A stretch of 64,000 nt of DNA from NCBI GenBank assembly GCA_027627225.1, contig CM051040.1, positions 29,121,634 to 29,185,633 on the forward strand, given 5' to 3'. How positions within the stretch are numbered: position 1 is the first letter of the stretch; the number at the start of each line of letters is the position of its first letter. Positions 23,131 through 34,062 of this stretch are shown piece after piece. The translations under genes were made by a program, and so were the position numbers. The notes beneath the pieces are model-generated. The model ran no database searches. It saw only the letters and a program-made list of their open reading frames with translations, and had not been told where the DNA came from. The stretch is from Congeria kusceri (taxonomy: Eukaryota; Mollusca; Bivalvia; Myida; Dreissenidae).

Positions 23131-26100
23131 ATGGACAATCCGCCAGAATCAGACAGCGAAAGAGTGTCGACCCCATCGGGCCCAAATATGGACCAACCCC
23201 CTTCGCTAGACAGGGTTCCTTCACTTAACCGGCAACATTCAGATCTAAATCAGGTACAGATGGAACAACAAGCACCACCGTTACACACATCACCTAACCA
23301 AGTGCAAGCGATGGCCTCTGCAGAACGCGCGAGCGTCGCTTCGTCTAGAACGAGTCATAGCTCGGTGAAGAAACGTGCCGCCGCTGAAGCAGCTAGGATG
23401 CGCCTTAAATTTGCTGAACAGGAGGCAAATTTAAGAAAGAAACAAGTGAATCTGGAGATTGAACTGGACGTCCTTCGACAGCGGAAAGAATTGGCAGCCT
23501 TAGAAGCTGAAGTTGAATTTTTGGAAAGGTCATCGGTTAAAAGTGAGATTCATGATTTGCATGATCTTCCAAATGCAAATCCGGTGGAAGAAACGCAGAA
23601 ATACGTTGACAGTCTACAAACGCACATGCACCAGTTTAGTGTACCGTCTAATGACGCTCAGATAGCGCAATATCTGTATAAAAAGGACATTTTCAAGGAC
23701 AGATTATACTCATTCAACGGGAAATTTGAACACTATTTGGCTTGGAAGGACACTTTCAAAGGCATAATGAATGAAACACAAGCAGCCCCATCTGAAGAAG
23801 TAGATTTGATGATTCGTTGGGCCGGACCCGGGTCGCGATACATTCTGAGCATCAAAACGGCAAATACTGGTAACCCTGCAGTAGGTTTGACTCGTGCTTG
23901 GGATAGACTAGACGCGCTCTATGGATCACCAGAAAGGATCGAGCAAGCACTCCGTGCAAAACTCAACAATGTGACGCGATTAACAATGAAGGACAGAGAG
24001 AAAATGTACGACCTATCGGACGTTCTGTCAGAAATTAGAGCTGTGAAGGAGAAGAAAGAATTCGAAAACCTCTTAGCCCATTATGACTCACCTTCTAGTG
24101 TTAACCCCATCGTCAACAAACTCCCACCATCAATTCAGAATAAATGGCGAGATAGAGCTGTAACATACAAGCGCTCTAACAATGTGACTTTCCCACCATT
24201 CACGTTTTTCTGTGAGTTTGTTCAGGAAATGGCGGCCATTTTCAATGACCCCAGCTTTGACTTTGAACCTGTGAACACGAAGGTTGAACCACAAGTGAAA
24301 GGCCCTCGTCAATTGCTAGTGAATAAAACTGAAAGCGTATCGGTGAATGACAATACATCATTGCCATGTTTCCTGCATAATGGAAAACATTCCCTGGGTG
24401 AATGCCGCGCCTTCAAGCAAAAAACGTTCACGGAACGTAGGCAGCTGCTGAAGCAACAAGGGATCTGCTTTAAGTGCTGCATAGGTAAACACTTGCAAAA
24501 GGACTGTATTCAGACCGTTCAGTGTAATGAATGTCGCAGCTGTACACATGCTAGTGCAATGCACTTGTTCCAAGCAGACAGGGAACGCCATGGCGGGGAG
24601 AAATATCACGAATCTCTAGCACAAAACAAAACCAGTCAAGAAACAAGCATCGTATCTAGGTGTACCGAAGTTTGTGGAGAGTTTGACGGGAAGTCGTGTT
24701 CGAAGATAGTGTTGGTGAACGTTAGAAATAATGAAAGTAACGTGCCACCTGTACAATGTTACGCGATCATCGACGACCAGAGCAACTACTCACTTGCAAA
24801 ACCTGAACTATTTGACAAATTTGGCATAATGGCACCGTCTTCCCAGTATAATCTAAGAAGTTGTGGTGGTACTGTGAAACTTTCTGGTCGGAGAGGTTCG
24901 GGATTTGTTGTTGAATCTTTGGACGGAAGCGAAAGCATAAATCTTCCGATTTTAACAGAATGTGAATTTATTCCGGGAGACAAAACTGAAATTCCTACAC
25001 CAAGTGTTGCTAGAAGTTTCCAGCATCTGAATTGTCTAGTGAACTCCATCCCCCCTTTCAACTCAAACGCCGGTATTTGGATTCTTCTTGGAAGAGACGT
25101 CCTGTCAGCTCATCATGTGCTTGAACAGAAGTTAGGACCCGAAGGGCAACCATTTGCCCAACAACTGCGATTAGGCTGGGTGATTGTGGGAGAATCGTGT
25201 ATAGATCGCGCGCACACACCTAAGTCAATAAATGTGCTGAAAACTCACCTGCTGACCAACGGACGGACATCTTTAATGGAATCATGCCCCAATTCGTTGA
25301 ACATTGATCTTTTTCTAACCACTGAATTGGACAACAAACTTGGTCTTTCTGTAGAAGATAAAAAATTTAATACACTCATGTCTCAAGAAATGAAGAGGAA
25401 CAATGAAGGAAACTGGGAGGCACCACTGCCTTTCAAGAGTCCTAGACCAAACCTGTTGAATAACAAACAGTATGCTACAGGAAGAACCAGCAACTTCATT
25501 TCCTCACTTCATAAGGACCCTGTGAAAAAGGAGCATACTCTCAATTTCATGCAAGAACTGCTGGACAACGGGCACGCAGAACGGGTTACATCTGTTGCAT
25601 CTTTGAATGAATCGTGGTATCTGCCACTATTTGGAGTTTACCACCCAAAGAAGAAAGATCGCATTCGAATCGTATTCGACTCGTCTGCACGGTTTCAAGG
25701 CCTTTCTTTAAATGACATTCTTATGACTGGGCCAAACCTAAATAATAGCTTGCTTGGTGTGCTGCTACGCTTTAGGAAGGACAAAGTGGCTGTCATTGCT
25801 GACATTCGACAAATGTTTTACAGTTTCTCAGTCAGACCTGATCACAGAGACTTTCTAAGGTTTGTGTGGCCTGAAAACAATGATCTGAAAAACAACCTTG
25901 TTGATTACCGAATGAAAGTCCACGTTTTTGGGAATAGTCCTTCACCATCAGTGGCTACATACGGACTTAGGAAGACAGCAGAAGCTGCAGCACCTACTCT
26001 GGGAGCTGACGTTGAAGATTTTGTGAAACGCAACTTCTATGTGGACGATGGCCTTTCGTCGCACGCCAGTGCAGAAGAAGCCATTGACCTACGAAAAAGA

Positions 26101-28605
26101 GCGCAAACCGCCTTGCACGACTTCGGGAACCTGCACTTACATAAAATCTGCTCAAACTCGCATGAAGTGTTGAGCGCTTTCAACAAAGATGACCTTGCCA
26201 AAGACCTGAAAGATTTGGACTTAGACGACGACTTCCCGTTGCAGAGAAGTCTCGGTGTTTGCTGGAATGTTCAACTTGACACATTCACATTCAACGTTTC
26301 GTTTGGAGAAGACAACTTCACCAGACGAAGTGTGCTGTCAACAATCAACAGTTTATATGATCCCCTTGGAATTGCAGCCCCAGTAACTGTTGATGGGAAG
26401 TTGTTGCTGCGTGAAAGCTCCATTGAAAACATGGATTGGGATGAACCATTGCGACCAGACTTCAAGGAAAGATGGCAAGCATGGAAGAGCTCACTAGACT
26501 GGCTTAAGGACATACAACTACCAAGGATGTATTGTGATGTAGCATCCAGTGACGTGCGAAACAGGGATCTATTCATATATTGCGATGCCTCCGAAAAGGC
26601 AATCGCAGCTGTGGCTTATCTGGTTACAGAGGACAAGGTTGGAAGGCAGCATGTGGGTTTCGTACATGGGAAAGCAAAGGTCGCTCCAAAACATGGTCAT
26701 ACCATCCCACGTCTGGAATTATGTGCAGCTGTGCTGGCTGTAGAATTGTTAGAAACATGTCAAGAAGAACTAGATTTCAAGTTCAAGAATGTGAAGTTTT
26801 TTACTGACAGCAAGGTAGTACTTGGTTACATACACAATGAAAAAAAGAGATTTTATGTATATGTCTCCAACCGCATAGACCGCATAAGATCTTCAACAAG
26901 CCCAGATCAATGGAACTATGTTCCCACCAAAAACAACCCTGCTGATGACGCAACAAGGGGAGTTAGTGCTGAGAACTTAACAACTAGTAAATGGATCAAG
27001 GGTCCAAACATTACAAACATGGAAAACTTCATTGATAACCAGATTGTCTTCCCCTTAGTATACCCAGAAACAGACTGTGAAGTAAGAGTGTTAAAAACAG
27101 AAACGTGTGAAGGGAAATCACTAAGATGTGAACGTTTTGAACGATTCTCATCGTGGAACGCTGTGGTAAGAGGTGTTGCATACCTAGTAAACAGCCTCAA
27201 ATCGCGTCAAGGTCTGAAAAACGACCAAGTTAATGATCAAGAACAGGCAAGACACCTTGTAATCAAGGCACTACAACAAGAAAAATTTCCTGAGGAAATC
27301 CAATCTTTAAAGGGAAATACAGTATTGCCAAGGAACAGTCCTATCAGAAGTCTGGCTCCATATCTTGATGGTGATGGAATTGTTCGAGTTGGTGGACGCT
27401 TGAAAAATGCAAATGTGACAAGGGACTTTGCGAACCCTATTATTGTTCCAAAGCACCATCTGAGCAAACTTCTAGTGGAACATTATCATGAAAGAACCCA
27501 ACACCAAGGTCGACACCTTACAGAAGGCGCTATTCGCAGCGCTGGATACTGGCTCCTCGGCTCCAAGAGACAGGTTTCTTCCTACATTCATAACTGTGTC
27601 AAGTGTAGAAGACTTCGCAGTCAACCTGTCAACCCAAGAATGGCAGATCTTCCTGAAGAACGTCTTGACCCGGCACCCCCATTCACCTATATCGGAATTG
27701 ACGTATTTGGACCATGGCAAGTTTCCACTAGAAGGACACGTGGAGGTCAAGCGAATTCTAAGCGCTGGGCCCTCATCATCACATGTCTAGTTGTACGTGC
27801 AGTTCATATTGAGCTAATGGAAGAAATTTCATCTTCAAGCTTCATTAATGCCCTTAGGCGCTTTTGTGCTATAAGAGGAGAAGTGAAAGTGATCCGCTCC
27901 GACCGAGGCACTAATTTTGTGGGCTCTACTTCAGACCTCAAGGCCAACGTTATCAACGTCGAAGACCGCCCTATCAAGGACTACTTGAAAAACTCTGGAA
28001 TCAACTGGATATTCAACCCACCTCATTCCTCTCATATGGGTGGAGCATGGGAGAGGATGATAGGTATAGCCCGACGAATCTTGGACTCAATGTTATTTGA
28101 TGTCAAGCATCTCACTCATGAAGTCTTGCAAACATTAATGGCGGAAGTAATGTGCATCATAAATGCAAGACCATTGACACAAGTCTCAACTGATCCTGAC
28201 CTACCACTGCCGCTGACACCAGCCACTCTGCTGACTATGAAATCTGACCATTCTGTGAAGTCTTTCAACCTGGAAGACTTCAGTCAGAATGACCTCTTCA
28301 GAGCTCAGTGGAAGCGTGTGCAACACCTTGCTAACTCGTTCTGGCTACGCTGGAAAAGGGACTACTTACCGAACCTTCAGAGGAGACAAAAATGGCAGGA
28401 CGACCAAAGGAACCTGAAGACCGGCGACATTGTGTTGTTGCGTGACAAAACTGTGCACCGTAACGAATGGCCTGTCGGAATAGTAAAGAACACCCACAAC
28501 GGAGAGGATGGACGAGTGCGTGTTGTCGATGTCTACCTTGGTAGAGACAGGAAGATCTATACAAGACCAGTGAAGGAAATTGTTTCCTTGATTCAGAACG
28601 ACTAA
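23131..28605 (+). CDS. BEL/Pao Gag-Pol polyprotein, copy 2 (1,824 aa)
   Basis: Same 1,824-residue product as the copy at 16670, with all protease, reverse transcriptase, RNase H and integrase residues intact. Overlapping alternative frames on both strands also translate identically, so even silent differences must be absent or very few. Spacing from the middle LTR (27 bp) is the same as in copy 1. Confidence 0.97.
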   Translation: MDNPPESDSERVSTPSGPNMDQPPSLDRVPSLNRQHSDLNQVQMEQQAPPLHTSPNQVQAMASAERASVASSRTSHSSVKKRAAAEAARMRLKFAEQEANLRKKQVNLEIELDVLRQRKELAALEAEVEFLERSSVKSEIHDLHDLPNANPVEETQKYVDSLQTHMHQFSVPSNDAQIAQYLYKKDIFKDRLYSFNGKFEHYLAWKDTFKGIMNETQAAPSEEVDLMIRWAGPGSRYILSIKTANTGNPAVGLTRAWDRLDALYGSPERIEQALRAKLNNVTRLTMKDREKMYDLSDVLSEIRAVKEKKEFENLLAHYDSPSSVNPIVNKLPPSIQNKWRDRAVTYKRSNNVTFPPFTFFCEFVQEMAAIFNDPSFDFEPVNTKVEPQVKGPRQLLVNKTESVSVNDNTSLPCFLHNGKHSLGECRAFKQKTFTERRQLLKQQGICFKCCIGKHLQKDCIQTVQCNECRSCTHASAMHLFQADRERHGGEKYHESLAQNKTSQETSIVSRCTEVCGEFDGKSCSKIVLVNVRNNESNVPPVQCYAIIDDQSNYSLAKPELFDKFGIMAPSSQYNLRSCGGTVKLSGRRGSGFVVESLDGSESINLPILTECEFIPGDKTEIPTPSVARSFQHLNCLVNSIPPFNSNAGIWILLGRDVLSAHHVLEQKLGPEGQPFAQQLRLGWVIVGESCIDRAHTPKSINVLKTHLLTNGRTSLMESCPNSLNIDLFLTTELDNKLGLSVEDKKFNTLMSQEMKRNNEGNWEAPLPFKSPRPNLLNNKQYATGRTSNFISSLHKDPVKKEHTLNFMQELLDNGHAERVTSVASLNESWYLPLFGVYHPKKKDRIRIVFDSSARFQGLSLNDILMTGPNLNNSLLGVLLRFRKDKVAVIADIRQMFYSFSVRPDHRDFLRFVWPENNDLKNNLVDYRMKVHVFGNSPSPSVATYGLRKTAEAAAPTLGADVEDFVKRNFYVDDGLSSHASAEEAIDLRKRAQTALHDFGNLHLHKICSNSHEVLSAFNKDDLAKDLKDLDLDDDFPLQRSLGVCWNVQLDTFTFNVSFGEDNFTRRSVLSTINSLYDPLGIAAPVTVDGKLLLRESSIENMDWDEPLRPDFKERWQAWKSSLDWLKDIQLPRMYCDVASSDVRNRDLFIYCDASEKAIAAVAYLVTEDKVGRQHVGFVHGKAKVAPKHGHTIPRLELCAAVLAVELLETCQEELDFKFKNVKFFTDSKVVLGYIHNEKKRFYVYVSNRIDRIRSSTSPDQWNYVPTKNNPADDATRGVSAENLTTSKWIKGPNITNMENFIDNQIVFPLVYPETDCEVRVLKTETCEGKSLRCERFERFSSWNAVVRGVAYLVNSLKSRQGLKNDQVNDQEQARHLVIKALQQEKFPEEIQSLKGNTVLPRNSPIRSLAPYLDGDGIVRVGGRLKNANVTRDFANPIIVPKHHLSKLLVEHYHERTQHQGRHLTEGAIRSAGYWLLGSKRQVSSYIHNCVKCRRLRSQPVNPRMADLPEERLDPAPPFTYIGIDVFGPWQVSTRRTRGGQANSKRWALIITCLVVRAVHIELMEEISSSSFINALRRFCAIRGEVKVIRSDRGTNFVGSTSDLKANVINVEDRPIKDYLKNSGINWIFNPPHSSHMGGAWERMIGIARRILDSMLFDVKHLTHEVLQTLMAEVMCIINARPLTQVSTDPDLPLPLTPATLLTMKSDHSVKSFNLEDFSQNDLFRAQWKRVQHLANSFWLRWKRDYLPNLQRRQKWQDDQRNLKTGDIVLLRDKTVHRNEWPVGIVKNTHNGEDGRVRVVDVYLGRDRKIYTRPVKEIVSLIQND

Positions 28606-28931
28606 TTAGTGACTCAAGTGTTAATAGTGCATATTGTGAAATGACACATTTAGAAGACGCTGTTGCATTTTTAAGTCTTGGCATGCACATTTATGATATG
28701 ATTATTGTAAGGCCTTTTTGGTATTTCTTATTCTTGGACTTTCTGTCCACGTTATGTTATGTTGAGTTATTCTCTTATTATAATTAGCAATGTTCAACAT
28801 ATTTTCTAGTCATAATAACACATCTAGTCCTTTGGAAGTATTTTTGGAGTATTTGATGTAATACTTTTAATTCCAATACGTTTATTGCACGTAGTAAGAT
28901 TGGTAGTGAAATGGTTATTTCAGACGGGGAG
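28606..28931 (+). other. BEL 3' untranslated region, copy 2
   Basis: Repeats 22145-22470, ending in the purine run before the 3' LTR. No separate gene. Confidence 0.85.
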
Positions 28932-29564
28932 TGTGTTGCCCCCGACACCTAACCTGTTTCTTTTCGTTCATTTGCCGTTCATTTTTCTTTCGGCTCATTT
29001 ATTGGCTCATGGTTTTCGCTCCTTTTCACAAGGAAATTCAAATCTGGACTCAAGTTGGGCGAAATAACGATGTAAGAACGACATTTTTGTTGATTTCTTC
29101 TTGTTGTTACTAAATCAGGATATGTGCATTTTCATTTGGATAAAGGTTTAATGCATAACTGTACTCATTTATCGAAATGTAGCTCTAAACAATTTTGGCG
29201 TGTTCATTGGGAATTTTTGCCTTTTATGGAAAACTAGAAATTCCTATTTATATTAATTATCCAAGTATGCTTAATTAAATTGGATATCATTTAGAAAACT
29301 GTTTTATCTATACGTACATGCAACTTTTTGCTGTAAGCATTCTATTTTTGATGTTCTGAGTCATTCTCTGCTAGAAAGAAAGACAACTCTGTCTGTATTT
29401 AAATTAGTATTTACACTGTTTGTCTCCCTTTGATCACTTCATTTTTTGACATGCAATATATTGTAATCTTTGTGTTGTTTCAGCAAATCACCATATTACA
29501 CTCTGAAAATAAAATTGGAAATTGGAGTCAGAGTTTGGTTTAGCTGTCTGCATACGGCAGTACA
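28932..29564 (+). repeat. BEL/Pao 3' LTR
   Basis: 633 bp, with two substitutions relative to the other LTRs: C at 29127 (T in the others) and T at 29462 (G in the others). It is followed directly by the target duplication GTGCC. Confidence 0.95.
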
Positions 29565-29569
29565 GTGCC

Positions 29570-30555
29570 TCAATTGGGCAATTTCATAAAAAAATGTAAG
29601 ATTAAAAGTAATACTGGCATACAATAAAGATTAAAATAAAGTATATATAATGGAAAAAATAAATAAAGCATTTCGAGATAAAAATGAATAAATAATATAG
29701 TTCTTGTTGTTTTGGCACTTGTCTTGGTTACATGATGACGTCCGAACTGTGAGTCTTTTGTATTTGTATAATCATAGTTTTCTCATTATCATTTAAAAGC
29801 AAATAGCGCAGCTGGTTTCAGCGCTGCCTACTGTCATTACTTCTTTTAAATATATACTTATTAGAAAGCTAGACATTATTTTTGTGACACAAATGTCAGA
29901 TCGGTAGTTCCACCTCTTAATTTAGTTTAATCCCTCGTTATTTGAACCCGCCCCCCCCCCCCCCAACTGGGTTATTGTACTACTGCGTATTGGCACCCTG
30001 CTATGGTCACAGTGTGGCGACCCTTATCAGCTGAGATCAATGTACTGATGCAATTAAAACAGTTCACTCAGCCATTGCTCAGTCAGCTGAGACTAAAGCT
30101 ATGCAGATAATGATAAGAGATTTTATGGTGGACCAACACACAATGTGGAATACCCCATGGTGAGGTCACACATTCCTTTAAAAGTAATCACACGTGCACT
30201 TCCATCCATATTGATAGCACATTGCTTGCAAGAACAGACTATTTGCTTCGTGTTCGTTGTTTTTATTGATAATGCGATGGCAATTGGCGCTTCCACCTAT
30301 TTACCACATGCTAGATGAACATGCTGGTAAACTATCATGTACAGAATTACAGCTGAGATCTATATGTTGGTGCTTCGCAGGATTTATATGTTGGCATTTT
30401 ACATAAATATTATTATACCGTATATACTTAAGTAATGATTCGTTTTTATTGTCGATAATTATGGCTATCACTGAAGTACAATAATAGTTTATTTATTGTA
30501 TTAATGTTTGACAGAGAAGTTCACAGCATTATCTTTATTGATCTGATTTCTTTTT
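29570..30555. other. Intron with poly-C tract
   Basis: AT-rich except for a run of about 17 C at roughly 29950-29964. No exon or RNA gene is seen. Confidence 0.6.
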
Positions 30556-31816
30556 CTAGCTCGACTATTCGAAAAATAGGTGAGCTTTCCTACTACCCCC
30601 GGCGTCGGCGTCCGCGTCTGAATTTGGTATAAGTTTTTATTCAAAAGTCTTGTAACTTCAAAACTACACAAGTAATTCACTTGAAACTTGGAATATACCG
30701 GTGTCGTCTACTCCAGTACCAAGGTCAACATACCCTATAACGCTCCTGTATTGTGATAGAGTTATGCCCCCTTTTCACATATATTTTCTGGTTAAAGTTT
30801 ATATTCAAAACTTTTGTAACGTCAGAACTACATAATGTATTCACTGTAAAATAGGAATATATATGTGTTATCAAATCATGGTATAAAGGGCAACCTCCAT
30901 TTTACTCTGTTTTGCATTTTTGACAGAGGTATGCCCCTTTTTCACATAAATTTTCTTGTTAAAGTTTATATTCAAAAGTCTTATAACTTCAAAACTACTC
31001 AAGTTATTCACTTGAAACTTGGAGTATACCTTTGTCTTCAACTCCAGTATCAGGGGCAACATTCCCCATAACTCTGTTTTGTATTGTGACAAAGTTACGC
31101 CCCTTTTTAACATAGATTTTCCTTTTAAAGTTTATATTCAAAAGTTTTGTAACTTCAAAACTATGGAAGTTATTCACTTGAAACTTGGAATATACCTTTG
31201 TCATCAACTCCATTATCAGGCGCAAAATTCTCTATAACTCTATATTGTATTTTGACAGAGTTGTGAGCTTTTTCACATAGATTTTCTGGTTTAAGTTTAT
31301 ATTCAAAAGTTGTGTACGTGCAGAACTACATAAGTTATTCAATTGAAACTTGGAATATATCTTTGTCATCAACTCCAGTGTCAGGGGCAACATTCCCTCT
31401 AACTCGGTATTGTATTTGGTCGGAGTTATGCCCTTTTTCACATATATTTTCTGGTTAAAGTTTATATCCCAAACTTTTTTAACTTCAGAACTACATAAGT
31501 TATTCACTTTAAAATAGGAACATACCTTTGTTATCAATTCCAGTATCAGGGGCAACCTCCCTATATCTCTGTTTTGCATTTTGACAGAGTTATACCCAAT
31601 TTCACATAGATTTTCTGGTTAAAGTTTATACTCAAAACTCTTATAACTTCAAAACTACACAAGTTATTAGCTACATAAGGTTGAAACTTGGAATAATTTG
31701 ATGAAATAATTCAGTTTTGTATTTCAACAAATGAATGCCCCTTTCAGCTTCCAAAATATGTAACAACTGAAATACTTTTATAGTCGAGCGCGCTGTTCTC
31801 TCTGACAGCTCTTGTT
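30556..31816. mobile_element. Non-autonomous element with a 165-bp internal satellite (pearl/Helitron-like type)
   Basis: Left end has AGCTCGACTATTCGAAAAAT and a GC-rich 'ccggcgtcggcgtccgcgtc' stretch. Right end has TATAGTCGAGCGCG, then a small hairpin (GCTGT...ACAGC) and CTTGTTT. The short inverted words CTCGACTAT/ATAGTCGAG sit near the ends. Between them are about six diverged units of about 165 bp with the motifs 'ttcaaaactac', 'cttgaaacttggaatatacc' and 'gttatgccc'. This organisation resembles pearl-type elements known from bivalves. No protein is coded; the boundaries and class are inference. Confidence 0.65.
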
Positions 31817-32111
31817 TCTTTATTTATTATATTTATATATATATTCATATTAATAAAACGTATAGCTCATGAATTTTGCATTTTAATTGTCTGACATTTT
31901 TTGAACAGAGAAATTCACAACTAATACTCTTTCTTGAACATATTTGATGTATAAAAGTATGTATCTGTCCAGAAAAAGTGCATAATGGAGCATGTGGTTT
32001 AATGATTTGATATATAACATTTATTGATTTACTGTCTTAATTTCTGATTCGTGTTCGTGATTTACTTACTATTTTTGCAGATGTATGTAAACACGTTTGT
32101 ATCGTATATGC

Positions 32112-32370
32112 CATGGGTCGGTATTTATAAAGACTCTTAAGCGAAAATTAAGACAACGCTTAGTATTGTGAAATGATTTCATTTTTTGACAAATAAACGT
32201 ATTGTTTCACAATGTTGACACAAGCATTGCAAAATATTTCCGAATGTATAAATATTAAGCATTTGTCATGCACATGTTCAAAAGATAAGCGTCCGAAACA
32301 CAAATTTACGTTTTTATTTATTTTCAACTTCAGTTAAGACCAACTTAAGAGTGTTTATTCATACTGGGCC
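32112..32370. mobile_element. MITE-like inverted-repeat element
   Basis: The left end GGTATTTATAAAGACTCTTAAG is matched in reverse complement at the right end by CTTAAGAGTGTTTATTCATACTGGGCC. About 250 bp and non-coding. It lies directly against the next MITE at 32364. Confidence 0.55.
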
Positions 32371-32603
32371 GGTATTCACGAAGCTCCTACGGAAAATCTT
32401 TACTAAGGTTGTACTTAATTAAAATTTCAGATGAAGATTTCTATAAGAAAAGGGTAAAATCTGAAATATAAAAGTAATATTTACTAGTTTGAAACATTTA
32501 AATGTAAACGATCTCTACGCGAAGTAGCCACAGACTTAAGGAATTTTATAAATTTAAGGAATATACTTAAGTTTTTCCTAAGAAGCTTGAATACGGGGCC
32601 TGG
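32364..32603. mobile_element. MITE with 'ggccggtattcac' ends, copy 1
   Basis: Terminal inverted repeats of about 30 bp: GGCCGGTATTCACGAAGC at the left and TCCTAAGAAGCTTGAATACG plus GGGCC at the right. The interior matches the copy at 42082-42348 along its length ('gaaaagggtaa', 'agccacaga'). No coding capacity. Confidence 0.75.
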
Positions 32604-32764
32604 CCCAGGATTGCTGCATGTAAAATACGGGGCCTGGCCAAGGATTGTTGCGTGTAATATACGGGGCCTGGCCCAGGATTGTTGCGTGTAAAATACGGGG
32701 CCTGGCCCAGGATTGTTGCATGTAAAATACGGGGCCTGGCCCAGGAGTGTTGCATGTAAAATTT
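32592..32764. repeat. 34-bp GC-rich minisatellite, five copies
   Basis: Units start at 32592, 32626, 32660, 32694 and 32728, each exactly 34 bp, with the core TACGGGGCCTGGCCCAGGAT. The unit starts within the right terminal repeat of the adjacent MITE, so the array seems to have grown from the element's end plus its flank. Confidence 0.95.
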
Positions 32765-33478
32765 TGCGCGAAACGGTATTTCGCCTGCTTCTTGCACGCG
32801 TCGGTCTGAAATGATCGTTATCAGTCAGCGAGGTATTTTCAGCCACAAGGCTTATCAGTAAACATATCCAGGTAAATGTGAGAAATCAGGGTTGCCATAG
32901 CAACGCCGTCTCAGAAGAGTTGAGCAACATCAGAGAAACGTCGGTACATACATATATTCCGGTTTTAAATGTTTTTGGCGAAGTTATTGGATAAAAAAAA
33001 TTCTTGCTTATTCAATTAACGTGTGTTTTTTAAACTGGAACTAGAAATTAAACCGTTATCAAGTAGGTATATTTTAAATATCATGAATTATTTTTCTTGA
33101 AATATTAAAATAATATTTAATAATTATTAATAAACGACATAACACAACAATGTATAATAAATATGGTTACCAAACAGCATAACACGGACAACAGACAAGC
33201 GGCCACAATAATAATTAGTAAACCTCATTTTCACGGAAAAGTGTGGCATTGTTGGTACAAATATAATGATAGCCCCATACGTTTATATTGAAGAAAATGG
33301 CAATTAAAAAGATAATATATGTAAATAAACCAATAACTTGTCATAGCAATTAATGTGGAATGCATATGTCTAATATGTGATAAACATATGCCTGATACAC
33401 GGGCAAGGTATTTGTAGATGTAGATGAATTACGTAGGAGCGAAGTGGATCTATACTTGCCAATTACCTGTGTTTTCAG
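32765..33478. other. Intron, no recognised feature
   Basis: AT-rich sequence ending in the acceptor TGTGTTTTCAG at 33478. No further structure seen. Confidence 0.5.
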
Positions 33479-33584
33479 GAGAGGTATAGAAGTGATACAA
33501 ACAGCGAGGAATGCAGGCAGAATAACGACACACAGCCTGGGAAGATACCGACATCAGAAACACCATTGGTAGCTGAAGTTAAAG
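33479..33584 (+). CDS. Linker exon of the Ig-domain gene
   Basis: Only one frame is open across the segment between TTTTCAG and AAAG/GTTAGT. It reads ERYRSDTNSEECRQNNDT...PLVAEVK, phase 0 in and phase 1 out, matching the exon at 37683. If the previous exon ends at 12247 (phase 2), the downstream AG at 33482-33483 gives the same reading frame, so the exact acceptor is uncertain. The sequence is hydrophilic and probably an interdomain linker. Confidence 0.6.
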
Positions 33585-33649
33585 GTTAGTACCTAAGAAT
33601 TAAATGTATACATGCATTGACGGTTTCTAGAATAGGACATTTAAGATCT

Positions 33650-33958
33650 ACTTTTCGATTTAGAGTTGTTTATCGGTTAATAAACAACGATTGGAGTTCT
33701 GATGCGCAGGAATTAAACAACGAGAGCCTTAGCCCGAGTGGTTTAATATACCGCATCAGAACGACAAATCGTTGTTTATAAGGCGATATACAACTCTAAA
33801 TAGAAAATTATTTCCTTTCGATTCTAACATGACCTGACAACATATTCTGTAATTGCCATGCGAACTATAATTTACAGTTTCGGAACTATTTTTCGAGTTG
33901 TTTATTGGTTGTTAAACAACAGAAAATACTGCGCGTGTCATGTTAGAACAATTCGTTG
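33650..33958 (+). mobile_element. MITE, long inverted-repeat family, near-complete copy
   Basis: Left arm 'ttttcgatttagagttgtttatcgg...gattggagttctgatgcgc' is matched by the inverted arm 'gcatcagaacgacaaatcgttgtttat...'. A tail follows, ending near 'catgttagaacaattcgttg', parallel to 63199-63500. Non-autonomous and non-coding. Confidence 0.75.
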
Positions 33959-34062
33959 TCTTTATTTTAATTAAGTATTTATTATTTAGGTATGATATTT
34001 CATTTTGTAGTTTCCGTCTACATCTATTTTATTGCTCTAAACATAAACTGCCATAATGTTGG

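Larger units (their letters stand above)
16005..29569 (+). mobile_element. Tandem BEL/Pao LTR retrotransposon (LTR-body-LTR-body-LTR)
   Basis: Three 633-bp direct LTRs (16010-16642, 22471-23103, 28932-29564) separate two internal regions that code identical Gag-Pol proteins. The whole array is bounded by one 5-bp target duplication, GTGCC (16005-16009 and 29565-29569), the size expected for BEL/Pao. LTRs begin TG and end CA. This structure is usually formed by unequal recombination between LTRs of two allelic or sister copies after a single insertion. It lies in sense orientation within an intron of the Ig gene. Near-identity of the copies indicates recent origin, though an assembly duplication cannot be excluded. 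Confidence 0.95.

Noticed and set aside
16670..28690. Short frames on both strands inside the two BEL bodies
   Set aside because: They are shadows of the Gag-Pol frame and are repeated identically in both copies.
30865..31579. Short frames on both strands in the 165-bp satellite element
   Set aside because: They are repeat-derived and do not persist across units.
32484..32846. Antisense frame with repeated RPRILHATILGQAPYF-type residues
   Set aside because: It is a by-product of the 34-bp minisatellite and the MITE end; no splice or start context.
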